Below are positions 1-9,337 of a stretch of 64,000 nucleotides of DNA, piece by piece. The position numbers and the translations under genes were made by a program. The notes under the pieces are model-generated. The model saw only the letters and a program-made list of their open reading frames with translations, was not told the DNA's origin and did no database searches. The stretch spans positions 108,855-172,854 of the forward strand of contig NZ_JANQIM010000011.1 in assembly GCF_028282165.1 (NCBI RefSeq), in the 5' to 3' direction. Every line of letters starts with the position of its first letter. Within the stretch, counting starts at the first letter, position 1. This stretch comes from Winogradskyella sp. (GTDB lineage Bacteria > Bacteroidota > Bacteroidia > Flavobacteriales > Flavobacteriaceae).

Positions 1-614
1 TAGGTCCAAATTTGGTACTCGTAGATACAGCAGAGTATTGGACCGTTGAGCGTAGCACCGGAGATAGCGATGTTCTGGTAACCCTTACATGGGACGACAA
101 CACCACGCCAGCAGATATTTTGCAAGCCCCTTTAGAAGGGATACATATTGTACGCTGGGACCCATCCCTACAGCTATGGATAGATGAAGGTGGTGTTATA
201 GATGAGGCCAACCAAACCGTTACTACGGCTGTAGATGACTACGGTGTATTTACACTAGGACGTGTAAAGCGCTCGGCCATACTCCCATGCGACCTTACCA
301 TATACAATTTATTGACTCCTAACGATGATGGTATTAACGATGTCTTTGAAATACGACAGGCCATTAACGATACCAGTTGTGCCCAAAACATGAATGTAAA
401 AATATTTAACCGTTGGGGCGTAAAGGTATTTGAAGCGCAAGACTACGACGAGGGCAATAAAATGTTTAATGGATTTTCTGAGGGAAGAGCCACTGTAGGT
501 AATGATCATTTACCAATAGGAACGTACTTCTATATCCTAACCTTTGATTATCAGGAGGGTACTAATACGCAGCAGTTTAAAAAGGCTGGGTATCTGTATA
601 TCAACGGAAACTAA
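1..614 (+). CDS. C-terminal part of a T9SS type B (gliding-motility C-terminal domain) secreted protein, 5' end outside window
   Basis: The reading frame is open from the first bases of the window, so only about the last 203 residues are present and the start lies upstream. The last ~90 residues carry the gliding-motility-associated / type B C-terminal domain: TPNDDGIND, then FNRWG, then a GTYFY strand and a terminal KKAGYLYI strand. In Bacteroidota this domain directs export by the type IX secretion system and surface attachment. The part before it is beta-rich with no recognised domain. The gene is followed after 9 nt by a PorP/SprF gene. That arrangement, type B protein then PorP/SprF partner, is the usual one for SprB-like adhesins. 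The passenger function cannot be judged from this fragment. Confidence 0.9.
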   Translation, partial: GPNLVLVDTAEYWTVERSTGDSDVLVTLTWDDNTTPADILQAPLEGIHIVRWDPSLQLWIDEGGVIDEANQTVTTAVDDYGVFTLGRVKRSAILPCDLTIYNLLTPNDDGINDVFEIRQAINDTSCAQNMNVKIFNRWGVKVFEAQDYDEGNKMFNGFSEGRATVGNDHLPIGTYFYILTFDYQEGTNTQQFKKAGYLYINGN

Positions 615-623
615 AGCAATAGA

Positions 624-1553
624 GTGATGATAAAACATAATAACATAATAATTGTATTGATGCTGCTCATCTTTTTTGGCATGGGTTTTTCTGGGCATGC
701 ACAGCAAGATTCCCAGTACACACAATACATGTATAATACACAGACCATCAACCCGGCCTATGCAGGCAATCGGGGTATGCTAAGCATTAATGGGCTGTAC
801 AGAAACCAATGGGTGGGCTTAGATGGCGCACCAGAGACCCTTAACTTTTCGTTAAACACACCTGTAGGACGAAAAGTAGGATTGGGCTTCTCATTTTTTA
901 GTGATGAGATTGGCCCGTCAAAAGAACAGCAATTGGCCATAGATGTGTCTTATAGCATTAAAATCTCAGAAAACACCAAGTTGGCCTTTGGTGTTAAGGG
1001 CGGGTTTAACCTGTTGGACGTTAATTTTTCAGAATTAAATTTTAATCCGGCAGATCCCAATGCACAGAACGTTAACAACCAATTATCACCATTAGTAGGT
1101 GCAGGGGTATATTGGCACCATAGCGATAAGTGGTATATAGGGGTCTCGGTACCCAACTTGTTAGAGACCGATCATTACGACGATGTTGTAGTATCTACCG
1201 CTAGCGAGCGTGCTACTTTTTATGCCATAGCGGGCTATGTGTTCGATTTAAGTGATAATGTAAAGCTTAAACCTGCCGTTTTGGGTAAAGCAACCTCAGG
1301 GGCACCTTTGGCAGTAGATCTTACCGCCAATGTACTATTCCATAACAAATTTACACTTGGTGCGGCCTACCGTTGGGATGCTGCTGTAAGTGGATTGGCG
1401 GCATTTCAGGTAACCGACCAAATTATGGTGGGCTACGCTTATGATTTTGACACCACGGATTTGGGCAACTATAATTCCGGGTCTCATGAGATCTTTTTAC
1501 GCTTTGAGCTTATCAATAGAACAAAAAGAGTCGTAAGCCCAAGGTTCTTCTAA
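624..1553 (+). CDS. PorP/SprF family type IX secretion system membrane protein
   Basis: 309 residues. A signal peptide covers roughly residues 1-26 (hydrophobic run ending SGHAQ), followed by the family hallmark QYTQYMYN...NPAYAG and RNQWVGLDGAP near the mature N-terminus. The rest is alternating beta strands as in an outer-membrane barrel. PorP/SprF proteins act with particular type B cargo proteins during T9SS export or surface anchoring. Here the cargo gene ends 9 nt upstream and an OmpA-like gene starts 18 nt downstream, so the three genes are very likely one operon. Length is normal for the family. Confidence 0.93.
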   Translation: MMIKHNNIIIVLMLLIFFGMGFSGHAQQDSQYTQYMYNTQTINPAYAGNRGMLSINGLYRNQWVGLDGAPETLNFSLNTPVGRKVGLGFSFFSDEIGPSKEQQLAIDVSYSIKISENTKLAFGVKGGFNLLDVNFSELNFNPADPNAQNVNNQLSPLVGAGVYWHHSDKWYIGVSVPNLLETDHYDDVVVSTASERATFYAIAGYVFDLSDNVKLKPAVLGKATSGAPLAVDLTANVLFHNKFTLGAAYRWDAAVSGLAAFQVTDQIMVGYAYDFDTTDLGNYNSGSHEIFLRFELINRTKRVVSPRFF

Positions 1554-1571
1554 TTTTTAATACGGTAGATC

Positions 1572-3521
1572 ATGAAAATAACCATAAGATATAGCATTGT
1601 TTTTCTCCTTATGATAGGATGGATAACAACAACCCTAGCTCAAGAAGGCAGAATAGAAAGGGCAGATAAAAAGTACGATAGATTGGCTTATTTAGATGCT
1701 TCGGAAGTGTACTTAAAAGTAGCGGAATCGGGGTACAAATCCGAGGAGTTGTTTAAAAAACTGGGCAATACCTACTACTTTAATGCCAATTACCAGGATG
1801 CCTTAAAGTGGTACAAGGAATTGTTTGCTTACAATGCCAATATAGGAGAAGCGCATTACTACTTGCGTTATGCCCAGTCTTTAAAAGCTATGGGAGAGGA
1901 CGAGACAGCAAAAACATGGTACAATGCCTATTTGCAAAAAGCAGGGCTTAATACCAAGGCTTCATCAAGATCGATAGAAGATTATCTAGACCTCATTGAA
2001 GAAAACTCTGGGCGCTATGAGCTTACCAGAGCCGAGATCAATACTGAAGGTATAGATTTTGGAACGGCCTTTTTAGGTAACGACAAAGTGGTATTCGCCT
2101 CTACAAAAGATACGGTGTCCTTGTTTAAACGCCGCAGCGCTTGGGACGGTTTGGCCTTTATGGATTTGTACGAGGCCACGAGGGGAGAAGACGGCTCCCT
2201 CAGCGACCCCGTAAAGCTCAAGGGAGACATCAACACAAGGCACCACGAAACCAGTGCTACGTTTAGTAAAGATGGTAATACCATGTATTTTACCAGAACA
2301 AATACCACTCCAAAGCATAAACGCCGCAATAACGAGACCAAGCATTTAAAGATTTACAGAGCCCATTTGGTAGATGGCAAATGGACCGATGTAGAAGATT
2401 TATCCATTAATGGCGATAACTACTCTAATGCGCATCCTACGTTAAGTGCAGATGGTAAGACATTGTACTTTGTGTCCGACATGCCACAAAGCTTGGGACA
2501 GACCGATATTTTTAAGGTAAGCGTAAATGCGGATGGGTCTCTCGGTAAGGTCATCAACCTTGGAGAATCTATAAATACTAAAGGGAGGGAGTCTTTTCCG
2601 TTTATCACTTCAGATAACGACTTGTACTTTTCTTCAGACGGACATTATGGTTTAGGGGGTTACGATGTGTACTATTCAAAAATGACCAATGAAGGGGCAT
2701 TTAAGGATATTCTAAATGTTGGGAAGCCCATAAATTCATCATTTGATGATATCGCATTTGCCATAAAGGATAAGCTGGGCTACGTTAGTTCAAACAGGTC
2801 TGGCGGAGATGGTTACGATGATATCTACAGATTTGTAGAGACCAAAGCGATTAAGACCTTATTAAAACGTAAAATAGAAGGAAAAGTAACGGATCGTGTT
2901 ACTGGAGCACCTTTGGTAAATGCCTCTGTGATTTTGCTCGACGAAAATGATAATGCGATTACAACCGTTAAGACCGATAGAAATGGCGACTATAATCTTG
3001 AAGCCGATCGTGACTCAGATTTTAGATTACGGTTTATAAAACCAGAATATGAAACCGACGAATCGTTTTCGCGCAGAGATAAGGATATCGATATTGTTGA
3101 TATAGCGCTGAAGCCAGAACCAACAATAGACAATAGCGCAACCGAAACGGGTCTTCCAGACCTCGCGCCACTTCTTAACATTATCATTTATTTCGATTTA
3201 GACAAGGCTATTATAAAACAAGAAAGTTACGCTGATTTAGAAAAATTAGTAGTGGCCATGAAGCAGTATCCTAGCCTTAAAATAGATATTAGATCACATA
3301 CAGATAGTAGGGGTAATGACGCTTACAATATGAGATTGTCGGATCGTAGGGCAAAGGCAACCTTAGATCATTTGGTGAAGCGCGGTATATCACGAAGTCG
3401 CTTAACGGCAAAAGGCTATGGGGAAACACAATTGATTAACAGATGCGCAAATGGTGTTGCGTGTAGTGATGAAGATCATAGAAAAAATAGAAGAAGTGAG
3501 TTTGTCATTATAACACAATAA
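1572..3521 (+). CDS. OmpA family protein with TPR, PD40 propeller and carboxypeptidase-regulatory domains (PorE-like)
   Basis: 649 residues. Order of parts: signal peptide (1-23), TPR-like helices (about 30-115), WD40-like PD40 beta-propeller blades (about 160-420, e.g. LYFSSDGHYGLGGYDVYY), a carboxypeptidase-D regulatory-like domain (about 435-515), and a C-terminal OmpA domain (about 540-649) with YFDLDKA and the peptidoglycan-binding HTDSRG...NMRLSDRRA region. This architecture is that of PorE-type T9SS components that link the machinery to peptidoglycan. It follows the PorP/SprF gene by 18 nt, completing a common cargo / PorP-SprF / OmpA triad. Assignment as true PorE rather than a paralogue is uncertain, since flavobacteria carry several. 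Confidence 0.9.
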   Translation: MKITIRYSIVFLLMIGWITTTLAQEGRIERADKKYDRLAYLDASEVYLKVAESGYKSEELFKKLGNTYYFNANYQDALKWYKELFAYNANIGEAHYYLRYAQSLKAMGEDETAKTWYNAYLQKAGLNTKASSRSIEDYLDLIEENSGRYELTRAEINTEGIDFGTAFLGNDKVVFASTKDTVSLFKRRSAWDGLAFMDLYEATRGEDGSLSDPVKLKGDINTRHHETSATFSKDGNTMYFTRTNTTPKHKRRNNETKHLKIYRAHLVDGKWTDVEDLSINGDNYSNAHPTLSADGKTLYFVSDMPQSLGQTDIFKVSVNADGSLGKVINLGESINTKGRESFPFITSDNDLYFSSDGHYGLGGYDVYYSKMTNEGAFKDILNVGKPINSSFDDIAFAIKDKLGYVSSNRSGGDGYDDIYRFVETKAIKTLLKRKIEGKVTDRVTGAPLVNASVILLDENDNAITTVKTDRNGDYNLEADRDSDFRLRFIKPEYETDESFSRRDKDIDIVDIALKPEPTIDNSATETGLPDLAPLLNIIIYFDLDKAIIKQESYADLEKLVVAMKQYPSLKIDIRSHTDSRGNDAYNMRLSDRRAKATLDHLVKRGISRSRLTAKGYGETQLINRCANGVACSDEDHRKNRRSEFVIITQ

Positions 3522-3823
3522 TGCAGTGCTATAGAAATGAACGAGAAAAAAATTATGGACAACAAGTACAGAGAATATGATATGAAAGAATAAAATATAA
3601 CATACAGCCTTCTTATTGATGTATTACTGAAATTCTTAATATGTTAAAGTGTAGTATAAGATAGCAGAATTAAGGTTAAACTCCATATATACTTCATTAG
3701 ATAATAGATATAAGATTAATAGCAAAGACGTAATAATGGATATATAGAGGGCTGTTTTTAATGTGTAATAGTCATAGAACATCAACATATATAGCAAGTG
3801 AGAGAATTTATGAAAATATAAAG
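3522..3823. other. Non-coding AT-rich spacer after the T9SS operon
   Basis: About 300 bases with no convincing reading frame on either strand and no strong hairpin-plus-T terminator. The sequence is very AT-rich and accumulates stops in all frames. I see nothing recognisable in it. Confidence 0.5.
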
Positions 3824-3934
3824 ATGAATAATATAATTAAAAGAGTTCTGAGTTTTAAAGGAGTAGTTTGGCTCATTATCATAGTTATAGCTTCTTTTTT
3901 AATGTTCATCATCTGTACGGCAATTTTTGTGTAA
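3824..3934 (+). CDS. Possible small single-pass membrane peptide (36 aa)
   Basis: ATG to TAA, 36 residues: a basic N-terminus (MNNIIKRVLSFKG) followed by an uninterrupted hydrophobic stretch from about residue 15 to the end. No Shine-Dalgarno sequence is expected to be decisive in this phylum. The layout of positive charges then one membrane helix is sensible for a tiny membrane protein, but in such AT-rich DNA hydrophobic ORFs of this size also arise by chance. It sits alone between the T9SS operon and an unknown gene. Confidence 0.3.
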   Translation: MNNIIKRVLSFKGVVWLIIIVIASFLMFIICTAIFV

Positions 3935-4145
3935 AGCAACATCAAAGATGAACTAAAGTAAGATTCTTACTTTACTCAGTATGCTTTTATTAAGATACTT
4001 AATACAGCTTCTTGCTAAAGAAATTTGTTTGGAATAGCCAACTAATGGTTTTTTCAATGTCCTAGCCCTAGTTTCTTTAAGAGTATTGCTATTAAATGCT
4101 CTATTAGACATTATCTGCATTTAAAAGAATGATGTCTTGTAGAAT

Positions 4146-4403
4146 ATGAAAAAAGACAGTGAACATGATTTATTGACTACGATTGCTGCAGATTGTGGTA
4201 AACAACTTGTAAGCCTCAGTATGGATGAGGTATCAAAGCTTTTGGGCCAGGCATACAATGATTATAATTCCAATATCTGGAGGTATAAGCTGCCGCACAA
4301 AACCTTTTGGTCTAAAAAATATCTGTATCTCACCTTTAAGGATAAAAAAGTCATTGACTGTGAGTTTGTAAGATGGCGTAAGTATAAGAAGTACGGATTA
4401 TAA
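4146..4403 (+). CDS. Hypothetical protein, 85 aa
   Basis: 85 residues. The N-terminal half is acidic and helical (DLLTTIAADCGKQLVSLSMDEVSKLLGQAYNDY), the C-terminal half basic and aromatic (WSKKYLYLTF...RWRKYKKYGL). I do not recognise a family. It lies 22 nt before the next gene in the same direction, so the two are probably co-transcribed. No signal peptide or membrane segment is evident. Confidence 0.6.
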   Translation: MKKDSEHDLLTTIAADCGKQLVSLSMDEVSKLLGQAYNDYNSNIWRYKLPHKTFWSKKYLYLTFKDKKVIDCEFVRWRKYKKYGL

Positions 4404-4425
4404 TATATAATAACCCCAAATATAG

Positions 4426-5193
4426 ATGGAAGAAAAAATAAAATTTTCAAAAGTTGAAACCTACTTTTTACAACTACTGGCTCATAATTGTGATTTTAAT
4501 ACCATATCTGATTTTTTAGAAATGGATAAATCCAATCTTAGATTATTGTATGATGTTATTACTGTAAAAACAAGTAAAAAAAATACTTATGATTTAATGA
4601 AATTGGCATTTAAGAATCAAGTTTTAAAAAAATACGACTATCTAGATAGCATTATTAAAAAAGAAGCCAGTACTGTTGCAGCATTAATATTGAGTCATAT
4701 AAAGACTAATGTATACGATTCTGGTTATCTCAAAAAGATGATTAGTAGCTTTATTGTAAATTCTGAGAGCAAAATGCTACAAAAACATTCTCAGTTTTTG
4801 AATAGAAATCGTATCACCGACGGGGACATAAAACTAGTTAATGAAAAGTATAAGCGATTTAATAATCGTAAAATTGTAGATGAAGACTTAGCGATGTTTA
4901 AGTCATCCCTTAATTTAATTAGGCCAGAAGGAATAGTTCTAAGAAAACTAAAGGCTAATTGTTGGTACAATGCATTAAGAAAAGTATTTCAAATGAAAAT
5001 GCTAAATACAAATGATTTTGATAGTATAGATCTACAAATAGAAGTAGAGAAAATAGCAAATAATATTAATAATAGAGTTCATCAAAAACTTTATAGAAAA
5101 AAGGAAAAGGTATTTTATATATATATAGAACTTCTAAATCTGTATATGGATATAGAATATAAGATGTTGTTTGAAAAGAAAGTGTACTCTTAA
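4426..5193 (+). CDS. Hypothetical protein with a degenerate LuxR-type HTH-like N-terminus
   Basis: 255 residues. Residues 5-65 (FSKVETYFLQLLAHNCDFNTISDFLEMDKSNLRLLYDVI...) line up by eye with a LuxR/GerE helix-turn-helix: the 'S..E...L.L.A' start, the 'I..FL.MDKSNLR' recognition turn and a last helix. The usual recognition motif TVxxHxxxI is eroded. The remaining ~190 residues are lysine-rich, helical and unlike any effector domain I know. It could be a divergent regulator whose sensor lies C-terminal, or an HTH-fold protein with another role. No signal peptide or membrane segment. Confidence 0.65.
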   Translation: MEEKIKFSKVETYFLQLLAHNCDFNTISDFLEMDKSNLRLLYDVITVKTSKKNTYDLMKLAFKNQVLKKYDYLDSIIKKEASTVAALILSHIKTNVYDSGYLKKMISSFIVNSESKMLQKHSQFLNRNRITDGDIKLVNEKYKRFNNRKIVDEDLAMFKSSLNLIRPEGIVLRKLKANCWYNALRKVFQMKMLNTNDFDSIDLQIEVEKIANNINNRVHQKLYRKKEKVFYIYIELLNLYMDIEYKMLFEKKVYS

Positions 5194-5366
5194 AAACATT
5201 AAGTAAGTTTTTTTGATTTCAAGTAGCTCTGTAATGAATGTAATGACTCAAAGAGCTATATGGTTAAACTTTGTATTTAGGATAGAGGAAACCATATTTA
5301 AATTCACAATACCAACAGAAAAAAAGCCGTAAGTGCAAAAGTGGCGTGCTTTGAATAACTAATCAG

Positions 5367-5453
5367 ATGGAAAAAAAATATGAGTATCAGGCTTGCTTAT
5401 ATGCTTTAGTCGGAATAATGCTATGCATAGCCTGCTTAATAATCTTTAAATAA
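5367..5453 (+). CDS. Possible 28-aa membrane peptide
   Basis: ATG to TAA, 28 residues: charged start (MEKKYEYQA), then one hydrophobic segment containing three cysteines (ACLYALVGIMLCIACLIIF). Its last 8 nt overlap the 3' end of the convergent threonine dehydrogenase gene. It resembles the 36-aa peptide at 3824 in design. Chance occurrence cannot be excluded. Confidence 0.25.
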   Translation: MEKKYEYQACLYALVGIMLCIACLIIFK

Positions 5454-6405
5454 GGTTATGATACTTTTTTCTGAGTGCTTTGAGCATTACCTTGGTCATA
5501 GCATCCAAATCAAAACGATGCTGCCAATTCCAATCCCTTCGGGCTACCGAATCATCTATGGAAGATGGCCAGCTATCTGCAATGGCTTGTCTAAAATCGG
5601 GTTGGTAAGTCATCGTAAAATCAGGTAAATGCGCTTTTATACTTTCGTAAATCTGTTTTGGTGTAAAGGAAATGGCTGCCAAGTTATATGAGGATCTAAT
5701 GGTTAAATCCTCACTAGGAGCGTCCATTAAATCTATAGTAGCCTTAATGGCATCGTCCATAAACATCATAGGTAAATTTGTGTTTTCAGAAAGAAAGCAC
5801 TCATATTTACCAGTCTTAATGGCTTCGTGATAGATTTCTACAGCATAGTCTGTAGTACCTCCTCCTGGCATAGCTTTATGGCTTATAATACCTGGATAAC
5901 GAAGACCCCTTACATCAACACCGTATTTCTTATAATAGTACTCGCACCAGCGTTCCCCGACTTGCTTGGTGATTCCGTATACCGTTGTAGGCTCGCAAAT
6001 GGTGTGTTGAGGTGTAAGTTCTCTTGGTGTTGTTGGCCCAAAAACAGCAATACTACTAGGCCAATACACCTTCTTAATTGTACCACCCTTGGCCAGATTA
6101 AGTACATGAAATAATGAATTCATATTAAGGTCCCAAGCTTCCATAGGGTACTTTTCGCCTGTAGCACTTAATAAAGCAGCCATTAAATAAATAGTATCTA
6201 TGTTATAGTGTTTGCAACAGTCTTTTATGGCGTTAAAGTTTTTGGCATCAATAATTTCAAACGGACCAGAGTTAACCAAATCCAATTTTCTGGTATTTAT
6301 GTCACTGGCAATCACGTTTTCTATACCATTGATCTCTCTAAGTTTAGTGGTAAGCTCAGAGCCAATTTGTCCACAGGCTCCAATAATTAAAATTCTAGAA
6401 GGCAT
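5446..6405 (-). CDS. tdh: SDR-type L-threonine 3-dehydrogenase (NAD-dependent epimerase/dehydratase fold)
   Basis: 319 residues. Rossmann glycine motif GACGQIG at residues 9-15, SS at about 117-118 and the catalytic Y143-xxx-K147 (YGITK). The C-terminal part (YPGIISHKAMPGGGTTDYA and PMMFMDDAI) matches the short-chain, UDP-galactose-epimerase-like threonine dehydrogenases of psychrophilic and mesophilic Bacteroidota. It would oxidise L-threonine to 2-amino-3-ketobutyrate with NAD+. Encoded alone, with no kbl (2-amino-3-ketobutyrate ligase) gene next to it in this window. Confidence 0.9.
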   Translation of the reverse strand: MPSRILIIGACGQIGSELTTKLREINGIENVIASDINTRKLDLVNSGPFEIIDAKNFNAIKDCCKHYNIDTIYLMAALLSATGEKYPMEAWDLNMNSLFHVLNLAKGGTIKKVYWPSSIAVFGPTTPRELTPQHTICEPTTVYGITKQVGERWCEYYYKKYGVDVRGLRYPGIISHKAMPGGGTTDYAVEIYHEAIKTGKYECFLSENTNLPMMFMDDAIKATIDLMDAPSEDLTIRSSYNLAAISFTPKQIYESIKAHLPDFTMTYQPDFRQAIADSWPSSIDDSVARRDWNWQHRFDLDAMTKVMLKALRKKYHNLI

Positions 6406-6573
6406 ATCGTTTAATTATAGCATCATCAAAAATAACAAGAATTTAGCCTCATAAAAATTAAATTTTTCAAAAAAAAGGTCTTATTTCTACAGATTTAGCA
6501 ATCTTTGTTTTTTATATACTAAGAGCTCAAAATAATAGTTTAAGTATATTTACAATCCAAATTATAGATACGA

Positions 6574-7101
6574 ATGAAAATAAGACTCTTTTGTCTAAAT
6601 ATCTTTTTTATACTTTTGATGGGTTGTGGTGGTGATAAGGAGGCATCAGGGACAACAGATAAAGAAACCACAAGTCAAAAAATAGCTATTACCGAAAAGA
6701 CTATCAGTGGGTTTGAATTTACAGATTACGCATTGAGTGCCAATGGAGAAAAAGTTGTTGCCAATTGGGATAAATACCAAGAGTTGGCTATACAGGTTAG
6801 CTATTTAAGAAAAGCAGATCTGTCATTTTTTAATGGTGATAAAGCACTTTTGAAAGGGTTTATAGACACCTTAAAGCTTAGAATCCCGGACACACTGCAA
6901 ACAAACCCTGTAGTATCTAGAACCACAATCGTAGAAACAACACTTCTAAGGTTAAACGAAAACCTAACTTTAGATAATATTTCTGATAGCCTTAAGTTAC
7001 AAAGTGTAAAAGAAGTTTTGGTAGCTTTTTCCAATCTCAACTACCAAATCAATAAAAAAATAGAGAAGGATATTTATGATCAGATTAAGTCAGAATATTA
7101 G
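6574..7101 (+). CDS. Hypothetical lipoprotein, 175 aa
   Basis: Signal peptide with lipobox LMGC (Cys18), followed by a Gly/Asp/Lys-rich linker with a run of acidic and Thr residues. The remaining ~130 residues are helical with no recognised domain. It precedes the PepO-like lipoprotein peptidase by 95 nt on the same strand. The upstream sequence around 6547 (TATATTTA) resembles a Bacteroidota -7 element. Function unknown; the localisation as an envelope lipoprotein is reasonably safe. Confidence 0.75.
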   Translation: MKIRLFCLNIFFILLMGCGGDKEASGTTDKETTSQKIAITEKTISGFEFTDYALSANGEKVVANWDKYQELAIQVSYLRKADLSFFNGDKALLKGFIDTLKLRIPDTLQTNPVVSRTTIVETTLLRLNENLTLDNISDSLKLQSVKEVLVAFSNLNYQINKKIEKDIYDQIKSEY

Positions 7102-7196
7102 AGACATTCTATCTTAAAGTTTTGTTAAGTTGTAACAAATGGTCTGTTTAATCGGTCTTATTAGTAATATTTTTAATTCGAATTAACTAAAACCAA

Positions 7197-9266
7197 ATGA
7201 TGAAAACCAATCTTAGTCGCGTTCTAGCGATATCGGGTTTGGCTTTCTTTACTATTGTAGGATGTAAAGATGAAGCCAAAAAGGACACTGCAATGGCAGA
7301 AGAAAAAATTCCAGGGATTATATTGGAAAACATGGACACAAGTGTAAGTCCAAAAGAAGATTTTTACAAATACGTTAACGGTAAATGGATGGAAACCAAT
7401 ACGATACCAGACGACGAATCGCGTTGGGGAGGTTTTGGTGTACTCCGTAAATCTACAAATAAAGATGTATTGGATATTTTAAAGACATCAAAAGAGTTAG
7501 GCACTTATACAGAAGGATCTGACCAGCAAAAAGCACTTTTGATTTTTGAATCTGAATTAGATACCGTAGCTCGTGATGAAGAAGGAATAAAACCACTACT
7601 ACCATTATTGGATAAAATAAATGGCATTTCAAACCTTAATGATATGCAAACTGTTTTTGCAACAACATTAGGTGTGGGTGCACCATTTGCAGGGATTGGT
7701 GCCAATCCAGATCTTAACGACAGCAGTATGAACATAGCTTGGTTGTTTCCGGGCGGATTGGGATTGCAGCGTGATTATTATTTAGATCAGGATGAAAAAA
7801 CAAAAGAAATTAGAACCAAGTACGTTGCGCATATCGCAAGAATGTTGCAGTACATTAATTATTCTGAAGCTGATGCTAAAGCGGCTGCAGATAAAATATT
7901 GGCTTTAGAAACTCAATTGGCAGAACCAAGACTAGACAAAGTAGCCAGTAGAGACATAAGAAACTTTAACAACCCGACTTCTGTTACAGATTTACAGGCA
8001 ATGGCACCAGCAATTAATTGGCAGAAGCTAATGGATGATATGGGCATAGATAAAAAGATTGATACTTTACTTGTGATGCAACCAAAGTATATGAAAGCCA
8101 TGGATGCCTTCTTAAAGTCTACTCCTATTGAGGATATTAAAACACTAATGGTCTGGAATACTCTAGACAATGCAGCAGGGTACTTAACTACCGAAATCGA
8201 AAAGGCAAATTGGGAGTTTTATGGAAAAACACTTAATGGTTCTAAGAAAATGCGCCCAGCAGACGAGCGCGCACTTAGTACCGTAGATGGTAGTGTAGGC
8301 GAAGCTGTAGGGCAACTTTATGTGCAAGCAAAATTTCCACCTGAGGCTAAAGAAAAAGCTGAAAAAATGATAGCCAATGTTATTAGAGCTTTTCAAGCAC
8401 GTATTACTAAATTAGACTGGATGAGCGAAACTACTAAAGAAAAAGCTATAGAAAAGTTAGACAAGATGACTGTAAAAATAGCTTATCCGGACGAATGGGA
8501 AGATTACTCTGAGCTACAGGTAAAAGAAGGGAATTCTTATGCGGAGAACATGCTTGCTGTTGGTGCATGGGCGAAAAAGAAGAACTTGAGTGAGATAAAC
8601 GAACCAGTTGATAAGACTGAATGGGGAATGCCACCACAAATGGTTAATGCCTATTTTAATCCATTAAACAATGAGATTGTTTTTCCTGCCGCAATTTTGC
8701 AACCACCTTTCTATAACTATACGGCCGATGAAGCTGTAAATTACGGTGGAATTGGAGCTGTAATTGGTCATGAAATTTCCCATGCGTTTGATGATTCAGG
8801 AGCACGATTTGATGCAGATGGTAATGTTAGAAATTGGTGGACACCTGAAGATTTAGAAGAATTTGGAAAAAGAGGTAAAGCTCTTGCTGATCAATATTCT
8901 GCAATTGAAGTGTTAGATAGTGTTTATGTCAATGGACCTTTTACCTTAGGTGAGAATATCGGTGACTTAGGTGGTGTATTAGGTGCTTATGACGGTTTGC
9001 AATTGTACTTTGAAGAAAATGGAAGGCCAGAAGATATTGATGGATTTACCGCAGAGCAGCGTTTCTTTATGTCTTGGGCAACGGTATGGCGAACATTAAT
9101 AAGAGACGAGGCCTTGAGAACACAAATTAATACAGATCCACATTCACCCGGACATATTAGAGCAACGCAACCACTAAAGAATGTTGATGCGTTTTATGAA
9201 GCATTTGATATCAAGGAAGGAGATGCGATGTATATGGCGCCAGAAGACCGTGTAAGGATTTGGTAA
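7197..9266 (+). CDS. pepO: M13 family zinc metallopeptidase (PepO/neprilysin-like lipoprotein)
   Basis: 689 residues. A signal peptide with lipobox IVGC makes it a lipoprotein. The M13 domain shows NAYFNP and the zinc site HEISH (His525...His529), with the third ligand Glu in ENIGDLGG at about residue 586. The end RVRIW corresponds to the usual C-terminal tryptophan. Length is standard for M13 enzymes, which cleave small peptides outside the cytoplasm. Two adjacent ATG codons (7197 and 7200) are possible starts. A bidirectional terminator follows, so the gene ends its transcript there. Confidence 0.93.
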   Translation: MMKTNLSRVLAISGLAFFTIVGCKDEAKKDTAMAEEKIPGIILENMDTSVSPKEDFYKYVNGKWMETNTIPDDESRWGGFGVLRKSTNKDVLDILKTSKELGTYTEGSDQQKALLIFESELDTVARDEEGIKPLLPLLDKINGISNLNDMQTVFATTLGVGAPFAGIGANPDLNDSSMNIAWLFPGGLGLQRDYYLDQDEKTKEIRTKYVAHIARMLQYINYSEADAKAAADKILALETQLAEPRLDKVASRDIRNFNNPTSVTDLQAMAPAINWQKLMDDMGIDKKIDTLLVMQPKYMKAMDAFLKSTPIEDIKTLMVWNTLDNAAGYLTTEIEKANWEFYGKTLNGSKKMRPADERALSTVDGSVGEAVGQLYVQAKFPPEAKEKAEKMIANVIRAFQARITKLDWMSETTKEKAIEKLDKMTVKIAYPDEWEDYSELQVKEGNSYAENMLAVGAWAKKKNLSEINEPVDKTEWGMPPQMVNAYFNPLNNEIVFPAAILQPPFYNYTADEAVNYGGIGAVIGHEISHAFDDSGARFDADGNVRNWWTPEDLEEFGKRGKALADQYSAIEVLDSVYVNGPFTLGENIGDLGGVLGAYDGLQLYFEENGRPEDIDGFTAEQRFFMSWATVWRTLIRDEALRTQINTDPHSPGHIRATQPLKNVDAFYEAFDIKEGDAMYMAPEDRVRIW

Positions 9267-9285
9267 ATGAAGTTTAAAACAAAAT

Positions 9286-9317
9286 AAAAAATGCTGTCAT
9301 TTTAGACAGCATTTTTT
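9286..9317. terminator. Bidirectional rho-independent terminator
   Basis: Stem ATGCTGTC / GACAGCAT with a 6-nt loop, flanked by A5 on the left and T5 on the right, lies between convergent genes. It can serve pepO on the plus strand and the TPR gene on the minus strand. Confidence 0.88.
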
Positions 9318-9337
9318 ATTTGTGTAATATTTTAAAA

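Noticed and set aside
5827..6454. Plus-strand frames over the threonine dehydrogenase gene
   Set aside because: Antisense shadows of a well-recognised SDR gene; no independent features.
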